Shown here one piece after another: positions 33,111 to 45,049 of a DNA stretch of 64,000 nt. Numbering within the stretch: position 1 is the stretch's first letter; every line of letters begins with the position of its first letter. Made by a program: the position numbers and the translations under genes. This DNA is from Rehmannia glutinosa (lineage: Eukaryota; Streptophyta; Magnoliopsida; Lamiales; Orobanchaceae), in contig JABTTQ020001757.1 of assembly GCA_016081115.2 (NCBI GenBank), positions 186,027-250,026 on the forward strand, in the 5' to 3' direction. Under the pieces are notes generated by a model. That model was not told the origin of the DNA. It did no database searches and saw only the letters and a list, made by a program, of their open reading frames with translations.

Positions 33111-34225
33111 TCCATCAAGAAAAATGGATTAGAAATCTCGGATGTTGCATATGTTGAAGGACTCAACTTCAACTTGCTAAGCATCACCAACTTTGTGACA
33201 AGGGTTATAATGTTGGATTCAACATGGGTATATGCCAAATCAAGGACATCGAATCCAATGCGGTTGTGTTGCAAGGATGCGACAAAAGAACATGTATGTG
33301 GTAGATTGGTCAATCGCAACACCAAGCACTTGTTTACTAGCAAAGAGCACAATTGAATCAAGTTGGTTGTGGCACAAAAAAGCCGAGTCACCTGAATTTC
33401 AAAACAATTAACAAGCTTTCCGTAGCGATCTTGTAGAAGGACTTTCGGACTCAAGATACAAGAAGGAAAGTGTATGTGATGCATGCGGATGGGAAAGCAA
33501 ATCAAATCATCATTCAAAGAAAAGGCATGTCCATCTTCAACAAGAATATTGCACCTGCTACATATGGATCTATTTGGTCCAGTTGAACCAGCTAGCATAA
33601 GTGGGAAGAAATACACCTTGGTGGTAGTAGATGACTACTCAAGATATACATGGACAATATTCATGTGTTAGAAGAAAGAAACTCTGTAGAAACTACCACA
33701 GCTGATGAAAAGAATCCAAATTGAGAAGAGTCAAACCATTATCAAAATAAGATCTGATAGAGGAACCGAGTTTGTCAATAGTATAATCACTCAGTACTGT
33801 ATTGAAAATGGTATTGGTCATGAATTATCTGCAGCAAGGACTCCACAACAAAATGGAGTTGCAGAAAGAAGGAACAGAACTCTTAAAGAAGCAACAAGGA
33901 CCATGTTAGCTGAAGCAGGGCTACTTAAAAGATTTTGGGCTGAAGCAATAAACACAACATGCTATACTCAAAATAGATGCATGATAAACAGACAGCTGAC
34001 AAAAACTCCCTATGAGATTTGGACAGGGAGAAAGCCAAATGTTGCATATTTTAGAATAGTTGGATGCAAATGCTTCATCCATAACAATGGCAAGGACAAT
34101 TTAAATGCTTTTGATGCTAAAGCTGATGAAGGTATCTTCTTGGGATACTCGGTGAAAGCAAAGCCTCTGAGTACTCAACAAAAGGACTATGGTTACAGAG
34201 GAATCCATTCATGTGGTGTTTGATG
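33111..34225 (+). pseudogene. Sirevirus copy 2 integrase
   Basis: The HHCC region is decayed (WHKK at about 33370; CDAC region at 33476-33490 with the CAG of CCAG altered). The core is well preserved: MDLFGPVEPASISGKKYTL and DYSRYTW at 33560-33660, and then one frame 33705-34223 with RSDRGTEFVNS (second Asp), AARTPQQNGVAERRNRTL (Glu), RFWAEAINTTCY and KTPYEIWTGRKPN. A TAG at about 33668-33671 separates the two parts. The core motifs D, D and E are all readable. Confidence 0.85.
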
Positions 34226-35512
34226 AGCCAAATGTAAATGGAGAAGACATTGAAGAGTCGGTGATAAGTGAATCAACCAACCATGCGAGAAGAGTCCCTA
34301 TGTTGTTGAAGCCGGAATTATAAACCCGGATGAAGATGAGATAGCCGAGTCTCAAAACAATTTGGAAAATCTGACTAAGTGATGATGAGAGAGCTGATCA
34401 AAACAACAACAAGCAAGACGATCGAATCCAGCTAACTTACTCCAACCTGATGTAAGATGGCTGAGAGACCATCCACCAGAACTAGTCATTGGAGATGTAA
34501 GAGAAGGTGTCAAAACGAGATCCAGAGCTCAACAAGAAGCAATGTTCACATGCTTTATCTCACAAATAGAGCCTAAAGATGTGTCACAAGCATTGGATGA
34601 CACACATTGGATTCAAGCCATGCAAGAAGAGCTGAATCAGTTTGAAAGAAATAAAGTGTGGGAATTGGTTCAAAGACCTACCCATCAAAATGTTATTGGC
34701 ACTAAATGGGTATTCAGAAACAAGATGAATGAGGAAGGTTCTGTGGTAAGAAACAAAGCAAGATTGGTAGCCAAAGGATATTGCCAGAAGAAGGGATAGA
34801 TTTTGATGAAACATTTGCTCCTGTGGCAAGATTGGAAGCCATAATCATGTTTCTTGCGTATGCACTCACAAGAACTTTATTGTATATCAAATGGATGTAA
34901 AGAGTGCATTTCTTAATGGTTTATTGGAAGAAGAAGTGTATGTTGAACAACCTCCGGATTTGAGCAAAAGACTCTTGGAGTTAAAGTATACAAACTCAAG
35001 AAAGCTCTATATGGGTTGAAACAGCAACTAGAGCATGGTATGATACATTGTCACAATTCTTGATCGTGAACGGATTCACAAAAGGTAAAGTGGACAGAAC
35101 ACTCTTCAGAATTCAAGATAGGAAGAGTATACTGCTTGTTCAAATATATGTGGATGATATCATTTTTGGATCCACAAACAAAGAGTTGTGTGATAAATTT
35201 TCAAATCTTATGCAAAGCAAATTCAAAATGAGCATGATGGGAGAACTGACATTCTTCCTTGGACTCTAAGTGAAACAAGTGAAGGATGGAACCTTCATAA
35301 GTCGGACAAAATACACCGGAGATTTAATGAAGAGATTTGGTATGGAAGAGAAGTCTTCTCGTGAAAATACCAATGAATACATCATCAAAATGGATATGGA
35401 TGCACGGATGGCAAGCTCGTAGATCAAACAAGATCTGAGCATTTATTGGATCATTGCTTTATCTCACAAAGAAGTAGGCGGACATCACCTTTGTTGTAGG
35501 TGTATGTGCAAG
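34226..35512 (+). pseudogene. Sirevirus copy 2 reverse transcriptase
   Basis: 34542-34799 carries the N-terminal RT blocks (HWIQAMQEELNQFERNKVW, GTKWVFRNKMNEEG, ARLVAKGYCQ). After a one-base shift the MDVKSAFLNG block appears at about 34890-34920. 35048-35269 holds VDRTLFRIQDRKSILLVQ and IYVDDIIFGSTNKE with the canonical YVDD intact. The PDITF block is at about 35480. Four or more small indels break the frame. The 34226-34520 stretch is the variable linker between integrase and RT. Confidence 0.85.
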
Positions 35513-36123
35513 ATTTCAATATGCTCCAAAAGAAAGCCACATGACCGCAGCCAAGAGGATTTGAGATATTTGAAAGGAAGCCAAGAAGTTGGCTTATGGT
35601 ATCCAAAGGAAGGCGGATTCAAGCTAATTGGTTATTCGGACTCGACTATATCTTTGGATGTAGAGTTGACAGGAAAAACACCTCAAGCACATGTCAAATG
35701 CTTGGAAATAGGCTAATTTCTGGTTTAGCAAAAAGCAAAATTCAATAGCCACCTCTCTGGTGAAGCATATTACATAGTCATAGGGCAATTGTTGTGCCCA
35801 AGTCTTATGGATGAGACAACGGTGAGAGACTATGAAGATGAAGAAAAGGAAATTCCAATCATGTGTGATAACACAAGTGCAATTGCAATCACTCAAAATC
35901 TGTGTTGCACTCAAGAACAAAGCATATCGATGTCGGATATCACTTCATAAGAGATCATGTTGAAAAGAAAGACATCACCTTGGAATATATTTCAAATGAT
36001 AAGCGGTTGGCTGACGAAATATTCACAAAACCATTATGTGAGTCAAGATTTGAAGAACTCAAGCATGAGTTAGGGTTAATTGGTGAGTTGACACTTGACA
36101 GAAGACTCAAAGAAAAGAGATGA
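35513..36123 (+). pseudogene. Sirevirus copy 2 RNase H, end of pol
   Basis: Contains KESHMTAAKR, LRYLKGSQEVGLWYPKEGGFKLIGYSDS in two frames, MCDNTSAIAI in the 35860-35890 region, and a clean C-terminal frame 35902-36123 (HSRTKHIDVGYHFIRDHVEK, then FTKPLCESRFEELKHELG). This last block is the one shifted in copy 1. It ends at TGA 36121-36123. Confidence 0.82.
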
Positions 36124-36655
36124 AACATGAAAAGAGGAAAAAGAGCTGAATTCGTAATTGACTAAGTGAATCACCAGATCGGAAAATCACCAGATGTCGA
36201 GTTAGCCGACAAATTTGAGTCACTAGAGAGCAAAGCGATGAGAAGAAGGATTGAATCGGCTAAGGAGCAAGCTGAGTCATTCATGAGCAAAGTGACAAAA
36301 ACGCATCGTTTTTACTAAGCGGGAATGTTTTTAAGAATGACGTCAAGATAATTATGACATGTACAAAGCAAAAGCCGCACACCAAGCTTATGATTGGATA
36401 TAAATCTTTGCCGCATTAAATGCGAGAAATTAAATGTAAATCGGCGTGCAAGATCTAAGCCGTTGATTTTGATCAAATTTCAAAAACCACCCGCACGCCC
36501 TTTCATGAACCATACTTAAACCATTTCGTCCGTTTCTCTCACACTTTACCAAAACTGTTTCATCTCTCTCTCGAAAGCAAAAGCAAAATTTTTCTCTCAA
36601 ATCCCTATCTATCCTCAGTTCAGTTTTCAAGTTTCGTTCGGTAAAACATCTCGAA
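36124..36655 (+). other. pol-ORF3 spacer of copy 2
   Basis: Non-coding counterpart of 11372-11926. The CT-rich leader is kept (CATCTCTCTCTCGAAAGC near 36560), while the TATATATA core seen in copy 1 is not. Confidence 0.5.
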
Positions 36656-39600
36656 ATGGCATCTACACATGATTTTGTCAAGCTAGGAAAGCAAATCCAC
36701 ACCGGGTCTCTTGTGGATTTCCATGGTATGGTTAAACAGGGTCCGACGACACCCTAGTGAAGAAGATTCTTTGAGAAATTGGAAACGCCGGGTTGAAACC
36801 GTTTCTAACGTTGGAGTTCCGATGACCTATGTGGAAGAGGTCGCACAGTTATACGTGAACGCTGAAGTTCACGATGAGGGCATCAAGTCCTCTGTTCATG
36901 GAAAGAAGTTACCATCACTTTGCCAAGGATTTGGTGAACATCGCTTATTCTTGGCGGAAGGAGTGCGGAGATTCATGAAGCCGAGGTTGACTGACTCTTC
37001 GCTTGGAAGGAAGTAGCCAAGTCCGACTATCTTTGCAAAAGTGGTTTACACATGCCTAACAAGAGGTCTGGCTGAAAGAGGACTACCACAAATTCTTTGG
37101 ACATCGTTGCCAAATGAATAGACATCAAATTTGGCGGCTTTGACCCGGTGTCTAAAGCTAAGGTGATCGTAATGGCTGCGATCCTTGAAGAAAAGAAGGT
37201 GAATTGGGCTGAGTTTGTCTACAGCGGACTCGCGAACGTTGGAAATAAATCCTTCAAGGAGGATGGAACGTTTGGAGGTTCTCAGGATACGGCCTGGTGA
37301 TTGGCGGTTGATGGAGGTAAAAGGAGTCCTCTTCGACATGGAAAGGCGTTCCATGTAAACAAGAGGATGTTCGAGATCAAACCTATCCGGCGCCTGAAGA
37401 GAGCATACGCCAAGAGGGCGTCACGAGTGAGGGGGAATCGGTGACCCGAAGATACAACTGTCTCCTCTCCTCCAAAGAAAAAGGCCTGCCCCTGCGCAAT
37501 GCTTGAAAAGATCGCCGCCCTGCAAAGAAAGAAAAAGAAATCGCTCCCGCCCTCGGCAGTCGAGTCACCCGCCCCCGTAGCCGTGTCTCCTACCCCCGGC
37601 CGCAATGGAGAAGGAACCATTAATCCCTTCTCCAAGTAATCAAGAAGAAGAGGATCGCCCACAACAAGGAAGGCAATGCTTTAAGACATCTGCGAAGGCA
37701 TTTACCTTCAATGAACAGGAGGAAGTGGAGCGATATCCCTTTGGTAAAAACAAAGAGAAGAAAAAGACTTTCAAGCTCTCCGAGCTTGAGAAGACAGTGA
37801 GTCGTCACTCACTCACTGGAGAAGATACCCGAGAGTCTTTGGAGAAGTAGAGTCTCAGTGATCGATAAAACGCCAAGTCTGCTTTGAGGCCGATCAGCAG
37901 AGGCAAGTCGAGGACCCAGTGTGAAGACAGAACAAGTGAGGAACAAGGAATGGCCGAGACAACCAAATCACTGTTGACGAGGTTGTGTCTCCACTGTAAC
38001 GAGAGGCTGCGAGGGTGTCGGCAAAAGTCGCTACCCCTAATCCCCGGAAACGAGGGCCAGCAAGAGAATGATGAAGACGATGTAATCATGTACTCTCCAT
38101 TGTATCCAGACATCCAAAATCGTCTGTGAGAGTGGAGAAAATGGAAGCGAGCCTATCCAGTGCGGTTTGAAAGACCGAGTTCATTCCGAGGAAGAAGAAC
38201 TCTTGAGGTTTCTTGAGGTGGACACGCGATCTTTGCAAGCCCTTGACGAGGATAATTGTATCAATATACTGCAGATTCGGAAAGAAAACGAACGGGCTAG
38301 AGCAGCTGAGGACGCAGAAGCACGTGAGAAGGCCAACATCTGCCCTCTCACTGGCACCACCAATCATACACATTCTCACCTTGACGTCCTATCAGAAAGT
38401 GATGAGGATGCGGACCCTGTTCGCGCCACGGAAGAATTGCAAATGCAGCAACCAATGCAAGAATCCGAGAATCCTTCATGAGCAAAGAATGATGGAGGGA
38501 TCAGGAGAGTCCTCCAAATCACAGCTGGAGATAGACCCTATGGGAGTGGTGCAGCATATTGCCATTGTTGTCGCCGCCACCACTTCCTCTAGCTCATTCG
38601 GAGGAAGGTATTAAGGAAGCTGGCGATGGCGGGATTGTGGGGACCCCGGTCGAGCCAACCCCTAATGAAGGTGTCTCACCACCGCCCCAATGGCTGAATA
38701 CTCGGTGGGAACAGTAGCCGGGAGTTTGGAGACGAGTGACCCCATTCCAAGTCACTCGGTGGTGTGCTGAGGCGGGGAAACTCCCTCCACTACAAAGAAG
38801 GTCGGAGGATCTTGCGGTGACTCCATAATGCATCTCGGAGGCAGAGTGGAGAAGGAACAACAATTTGAATACACAAAGCAAGTTGTCATCGAGGCTCGAG
38901 GCGATTGTTTGTCTCACTGAAAGTGCCAACCGCTTCCGCAGCTAATCTTTCGCCGATGTAGTCGAGGCACGGGAAGGAATCGCGCGGGAGTTAACACTGG
39001 CGATGAAAGTGCAATCCATGGAGTTGAGACTCAAATGGATGCCACCTCGAAAGACCCCAAGACAGTGGCCTTTGTCGAAAGGGATGTCCAAGGCCTCGCT
39101 TGATTGAGGCTGCAGGAGGTAATGAAGGCCAACGGGAGGTTGAGACTTCCGGGGTAGAGAAATCGAAGCATAGAACATCCCTCCCCGCTATCATTGATCC
39201 ATCGAAAAGGAGATAAGTGCTCTTTCACGATTCCCAGGATAATCCCGATGTAACCTTTTCGGGATCGGAAGGAGACGATGAAGCCGAATCATCCCCCGGA
39301 TCGATCCCAAAGACTCGGTGAGGATGTTCCAACCACGAGTAAGTCGACCTCAAGACTACTCGCCAAACATTCAACTTTGATGATGAGCCACCCATGGAAA
39401 TCTCATCATCGTTCGATGACGCTTTTGATAAGGCCGAGGACCGAGTCAACTCATTTGGAAAAACCGGTTGAGACCGACAAAGCTGTTGAGACAATTGAGG
39501 CTCATCAAGCCGGGTCGACTTCACAATGACCACACCAAAAGAGTCCATGCGTAGGCTCCCCAAACCGCAGCAGTTCGACTCCACAAGGGACTTCACGAGC

Positions 39601-41249
39601 ACCAATTATCATTGAGCGATTCGATTGCCCGTGATGATCCTTTCGTAGAATCATTTCCCTTCTCTCGGAGGTACACGACCTCCCTGAAGAATCGCCTAAA
39701 GATCGTGAGCACTTCCACAGACTTGATCATGTTATTCCATCAGACACCATTGTTCCAGCTAACTATGACTTTGACGCTGCTTGGCCGTCAGCTGAAACAG
39801 AGGTGACAGCTGAAGTTAGGGGCGTGTTCAAAGCCTTATTTTTTGAGATATAAAAAATGGAAAGGCACAGGCCTCACTGGACATGAGGTGGATAACGGGA
39901 CGCCAACCTATGCTGGCGATTTGAGAGGCATAATAGTTAGGATCCGTGAGTGGTGGCAACAAAAACAAACAATGCGTGTGGAACAAGCTCGATATTTCAG
40001 GACATTGTTCAACAAGTTGTTAGTCCGGCAGGCCGAGAATGCGATGCAAAGACAAAATTGCAAGAGCACATTGAACAAATGCATGAATCTCATACTACAA
40101 AGATAAAGCTGCTGCGTGAACATAATAAGAACGAGCTCTGCGTGTGGAAGAGAATATGGATCGAAAATTCAGTCTCCTCATGGCTAAGATGAAGTTGGTA
40201 GCGGTGAATCCAACGCCACCCGCTCCGAGTTCCGTGCGACTTACTCCGCAGATTGAGCGAACTCAACTATCGCCAGACTAGACTTATTGCTTGCTAGCAT
40301 GTTTCGGGGTTCTCTCTCCTTTGATGATGCCAAAAAGGGGGAAGAGGAATACCAAAAGACATTTGAAGGATCCGAAGGCGAGAAGGAGGAAACAAATTGT
40401 GAAGGGAAAGACAAGCGAGGAAGTAATAAGAGAGAAGAAAGGGAAGTCTGTTGAGAGGGGAAGGTTCGAAAAATGTGACCTTGATGATTGCTAAAACCCC
40501 CAACAAGGTCTTGTCACGGTGATATTATCAAGCAAACTCCCGATGACTCGCCACTCCAACACACTGTTGTACCTATGGTGAAAAGAGAAAGAAAAAGCGA
40601 TTGAAGTAGTGATGAAGGAAGTGAAAGGAAGGATGGATGCCCGAGTTATGGATATTTACGAAACAACATGGAGGCATTCCAGCAGACAGAGACACCTATG
40701 CTATTTCAGATGCCGGAACCGAGCCAAGATTAGTTGATGAATTCAAAATGCTCGCATTTGAAGGATACTTCGCAAATATGTCCACGGCTCAAGCTTGGGA
40801 TTTTTCTTGGGAAAAGGGTCTCACACTATGTGAAGAAGGCGACAGAGAGACCACTGCGCGATCACTCTGCTGGTCACTCTGCTAGTCACTCAGCTGGGAA
40901 AAAGAAGACCCCAGTACAATACACGCCCAGAGGCAGAGGAAGAAGCAGTGGTGGAGGAAGAGGTTTCAAACCTAAATCTCTGCCCAAAAACATTGAGTAC
41001 ATAGATCCAGGCAAGAAAGAAGGGATCTATTGGGCTGGATTTGACGAAGTAGCCAACCTGCAAGTGGCTAAGAACAATGCTGAGTATGTGAAGAGAATTG
41101 AAGAGGAAAATAAAAGACAAACTCAGCTATGGGAGGAAAGACAAGAAAGACTGAGAAGAGATGAAGCTGCCCAGAAGGCGTATGAGAAAAAGAAGGCAGC
41201 TGAAGATGAGAAGAAAAGAAAAAGGTCAGAAGATGACAGAGCTGAATAA
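36656..41249 (+). pseudogene. Sirevirus copy 2 third ORF region
   Basis: The ATG at 36656 starts MASTHDFVKLGKQIHTG, matching the copy 1 start. The N-terminal domain follows in several frames (MTYVEEVAQLYVNAEVHDEG, NWAEFVYSGL, GTFGGS), then a basic/proline linker near 37450-37640, an acidic middle part (38041-38480 with DDVIMYSPLYPDIQ; 39230-39520), and a coiled-coil region about 40060-40200. The clean C-terminal frame 40734-41249 has an Arg/Gly segment (TPRGRGRSSGGGRGF), then NIEYIDPGKKEGIYWAGFDE and VANLQVAKNNAEYVKRIEEE, ending in a Lys/Glu-rich helix. The C terminus is conserved with copy 1, which suggests that part was under selection while the family was active. No membrane segment is visible. 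Confidence 0.68.
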
Positions 41250-41612
41250 GATAAAAGAAAGAGGCAGCGAAGGACATGAAGTGTTGTTGTCCACCCCTTC
41301 GTGTATTTTACTATGTAAATACATTTTTATGTAAGTCTTCTGTACATTGAATAAAATTGTACAATTTCTATACTTATGGAGATATGGAACTGCAATGGTT
41401 ACTTTAAGGTCCATTTAAACTCTGATACATTTTCTTTTGATTCAAGCTCTGATACACTTTGTAAAAAACTATGTAAAGAACAAGAATGTTATGATCAATA
41501 AAAGATCGATCCTAAGCATACATTCTGTGATTCTACATTTGCCTGTATGTATCTTTGCTATTTAATTATTGTTGTATGTTTTAAGTTTTGGCATCATCAA
41601 AAAGGGGGAAAT
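41250..41612 (+). other. Copy 2 3' untranslated region and polypurine tract
   Basis: Non-coding; ends GGCATCATCAAAAAGGGGGA (41590-41609) just before the LTR at 41613. The purine run AAAAAGGGGGAA (41599-41610) is the probable PPT and matches the Sirevirus consensus better than copy 1. Confidence 0.82.
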
Positions 41613-43188
41613 TGTTGGGAAATTATTTTGTAGATTTTGATGAATGCCATGTAAAACTTAGAATAGAAGTTGGCACCCCATTTTTGTTGTAAATTGCATT
41701 GTAATAGATAGGGCTGGTCGAGCTGAGTCAAGTCAGCTATGCCTGAACATGCAAGAAGTCAACTAAAGACAAAAAGGAAGACTTCGCTGTGAGGCAGCTG
41801 AGTATGGCAAAGAAGAGAAGATAGGAACTCGACTGAAGGTACAGCTGAGATGCAACTGAGTGAAGTATCAGTCAAGTCAACTCAAGATAGCCAAGTCTCA
41901 AGTTGAAGTGACAGAAGAGTCATCCAATGATTGGAAGATGACTCGAAGTCACCTGGGGATGTTAAGAAAATGCAGTCAAGTCAAGATAACTGAAAGAGAT
42001 CCGTTGCACAAAAATCAAGAGAATTACTTAAACAAGTAATACTTCCATACTACCTTTCTTGAAGTGCTCAGTCCCAGAAGCGTGCAAGAGGAATAAACCA
42101 ATGAGAAGCACTGCACCTGTGTCAGAACACTGAAAAGCTGAAGAATCATTCATACGAGGAAATGGAAATTCCAAGAACTGCAACAAGACAAGCCAACGAC
42201 CACAAGTGACTTTCAAAATTAAGCCTATCTCTTCAACGGACAAATTTTTGAAAGATCACTATAAAAGGCTGAGGAGTTTATTTGAGAAGGGGTCACCTTG
42301 ATTACTTGAACCAAGAACATTCAAGCAAACATTTGAACTGTAACCAAAAATATTCTCAAATCATTCAAGATCAATCCTCAAGCCTACATTACAAAGGAAA
42401 TCAATCCAACACTCACCTGTGAAGGAAAGATAACTTCAATCAGTTGAAGAGGAAATTTTTGAAGAATCAAGGGGTCTACATTCCATGAGGGATTGTAGAA
42501 AGGTTCAAGGTCGAACCAAGCTTAAGCTAGTTGAAGGGCTTCGTGATCAAATCCAAGGAAATTAAGCAAGTGGGCTGTAGTAGCAAGGCAGCTGCCCTGT
42601 GAAGAAGCTAAGTCGTACGAGAAGCTTTGTGTGACCAAGGCATCTCGGATCGAGTCCCAAAGGATCAAGTCACGTTTGTGTGATCAAGACTTGTATCGGA
42701 CCGTTAACCACTCGTATATTGATCAATACTTAGTGGATTCCTCCAAGAGTTGGAGAAGAGAGGAGTAGAAGAATTACCCCATCTTCGAACCTCTATAAAA
42801 ACTTATTGTGTCATTTATATTTTAACACTTTAATTTCTGCATCTTATTTTTATATCTGCTGATAAATTTGCTATACAATTGATAATCATCTGAGTGCTAA
42901 AACCAAGTATTAAAACAAACTTAACCAAATTCAAGGGTGTTAAGTCTTTCCAAAAAACAAATCACGCGAGTCGAGTTAAGTCTTTAGTCAAAACAATTTG
43001 AGTTATTCTATCAACGGCTCGATCAGTCTGTTGAGTGACTAACTCTGCTGATTAACTAACTTAGCTGTCCATCAAGGACACATCTGTGAAGTATTAACTC
43101 TGAATATTTAAGGACTAATTGGAAAAGTTGGTAAGGTTTATTCAACCCCCCCTTCTAAACCTTACACTCACACACCTTGGGACCTACA
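41613..43188 (+). repeat. Sirevirus copy 2, 3' LTR
   Basis: 1576 bp, TGTTGGG...CCTACA, followed by ACCAT at 43189-43193. It keeps most CAG/CTG triplets that its 5' partner lacks, with a few suspicious spots near 42600-42720 and 42960. Confidence 0.88.
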
Positions 43189-43236
43189 ACCATTAAACTA
43201 TTGTAGGGTTGTAACAGCTAGGCATGGTATTTGTAA

Positions 43237-43862
43237 GTAGGGGTGTCAATTTCTGACCCAAGACGAAAACCCAACGTGAATCTAACACGAAATGAATGGG
43301 TATGGTCCAAACTTCATAGGTACGGGTTGAAGTTGAACTCGGATAACCCGTTAATTAAACAGGTCGGGTTTGAGCCAACCTGCTATGACCCATTTAATCC
43401 ATATAACCCGTTTGTGAATGTAAAAGAAAGTTAAGTAAATAATTAATTGTAAGAAAAACAAAAAACAAGACATATGTTTAAAACTTAAATGCTATAACCT
43501 CCTTAATTATGTATGTTGTTATTATTTTGCATGTTGTTTTTGTAAGTTTTCCTCAAAATATGATTATTTTGTTATGTTATTTATGCAATTATGTTATTTT
43601 GTTTTTGTATGTTGCGAATTATGATTTTTTTTTGATTGAATAGTGTGTCATTGTGGCTGATTTTAAAAAAATTAAATCTATTTAGTCGAAACTATTGAAT
43701 GTACATACAAATAATTTTATTAAACGGGTTAAACATGTCTGATCCGGATTCAAGATTCTGACACGAATAATTAAATAGGTCGGGTCCGGGTTGGCTTATT
43801 ATGACCCACGAACCTACAAACCCGGATCCGTGAACTCAGACCCAACCTCAATTGACACCCCT
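43237..43862. mobile_element. hAT-type MITE
   Basis: 626 bp flanked by a perfect 8-bp duplication ATTTGTAA (43229-43236 and 43863-43870). Ends are GTAGGGGTGTCAATTT and, on the other strand, AGGGGTGTCAATTGAGG. AGGGGTGTCAA termini plus an 8-bp TSD are the pattern of hAT-derived MITEs. It contains no transposase; the interior has GACCCATTTAA and CGGGTT-type words. Confidence 0.85.
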
Positions 43863-43914
43863 ATTTGTAATTTCTCTTGACTTTTTAAATAGTGTAAGCC
43901 ATTGCAAGCATACA

Positions 43915-44666
43915 TGTTGTTCGGGTGGTACTGTTTACAAGAAAAAATGGCTAAGTGTTTGGAAAAAAAACTGGACAAGGTTCAAGTCGAGGACAATATT
44001 GAATATTATCTCTGCAAGACGAAATTGCCCCATTTACGAAGTGTTTACGGTTCTGGCAATCATTCCTAAGATACAACGACTTTAACATGTTCGACTTAGC
44101 AGCACTTGTAAAACTCGAACCAACAGCGAACACAAAGTGTTTAAGGCTTTCAAGCTTTTGGAAGGATATTGAACATTATGCTGGTAATGATACCGAATGA
44201 CTCAATTTTAGCTTGTAATTTTCGTGTCCTTTTTCATCTGCAGGGGCTTTTTATTTATAGGCCTCAAGGTGCTTCATGGAAAGAAATTTTTCCATCTTTT
44301 GGATCGAAAAGTCATGTCTAGAGCCAAAAAACAAAACTAGTTGCTCGAACAGGTGCATCAATTTGAACATGCGCGTTCGCGCACTTGTGCACGCGCGCCA
44401 AAAAAAAGTTTCTATCTGCGGTGCAGTGCGCGCCCGTGCACACTGCCCAGGTGCTCGCCGCGCACTGTCCATCACGCGCGGTCGTCCTGGTGCGCGTCCA
44501 CGCATTCTGCTGCTCGCCGCGCACCACCTTGCCCAGTTGAAAAAAATATTTAATTATTTATTAAAATAATTAATTAATTTTAAAGGGTTCAAATAAATTT
44601 TGTCCAAAAATATAAGGGCCTTGAAGCCTAAGCCCATGCCCATGACCCATGACCCATGACCCGAGC
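43915..44666 (-). repeat. Copia left LTR, first segment
   Basis: Starts TGTTGTTCGGGTGGTACTG and matches 53364-54000 of the right LTR. It includes a GC-rich, palindrome-rich stretch at about 44367-44530 (GCGCGTTCGCGCACTTGTGC). It is interrupted at 44666 by the gypsy insertion. Confidence 0.85.
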
Positions 44667-44894
44667 TGATAAGTGTCTTTTTATGCATGTTTTATGTGTT
44701 TATTTGAGTAGAGTTTGAGTTATTTTATTGTTAGTTTCGTAAATTTTTGATTGTACACAGTTCATATTACTCCGAGGTGCTTTTATTGGTGTAGATTGAC
44801 CATTTAGAGCTATTTTTGGTGAATTTCGGACCATGGATTCATGTCAAAACACCCCCGGGATTTGAGGAAAAAATTAGTTTTTTACAAAAAAAAA

Positions 44895-45034
44895 AAAATA
44901 ATAAAAACAGGGGACGGGGACGAGGGGAGTTTTTTCCCCATTTGTCTCATGGGGATGGGGACGGGGATTCCCCGTGGTCGCGGGGACGGGGATGGGGATT
45001 GCTCCCCTGCCCCCGCCCCGCCCCATTGACATCC
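44895..45034 (-). mobile_element. hAT-like element end in the deletion junction, G-run rich
   Basis: Minus strand starts TAGGGATGTCAATGGGGCGG at about 45034 and continues in GGGGAC/GGGGAT words, a pattern known from hAT-type MITE ends in plants. No opposite end or TSD is present. It lies exactly where the gypsy 5' LTR stops, so a transposon insertion and a later deletion may have met here. The G-runs could form quadruplexes. Confidence 0.55.
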
Positions 45035-45049
45035 CTATGTTCAACCTCT

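Larger units (their letters stand above)
29096..43188 (+). mobile_element. Sirevirus-like Ty1/copia retrotransposon, copy 2
   Basis: 14093 bp, TGTTGGG...CCTACA, flanked by a perfect 5-bp duplication ACCAT (29091-29095 and 43189-43193). Same family and gene order as 4289-18761. LTRs are 29096-30512 and 41613-43188. gag, pol and ORF3 are all recognisable but fragmented by many small indels. A large share of these alter CAG or CTG triplets (see findings), so part of the damage may be sequence error. Some catalytic motifs mutated in copy 1 are intact here (YVDD in RT). No LINE fragment is present in ORF3. Confidence 0.88.

Noticed and set aside
44276..44569. Arg/Ala/Cys-rich frames in the copia LTR
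   Set aside because: Produced by the GC-rich palindromic island of a non-coding LTR; all frames are open by composition.
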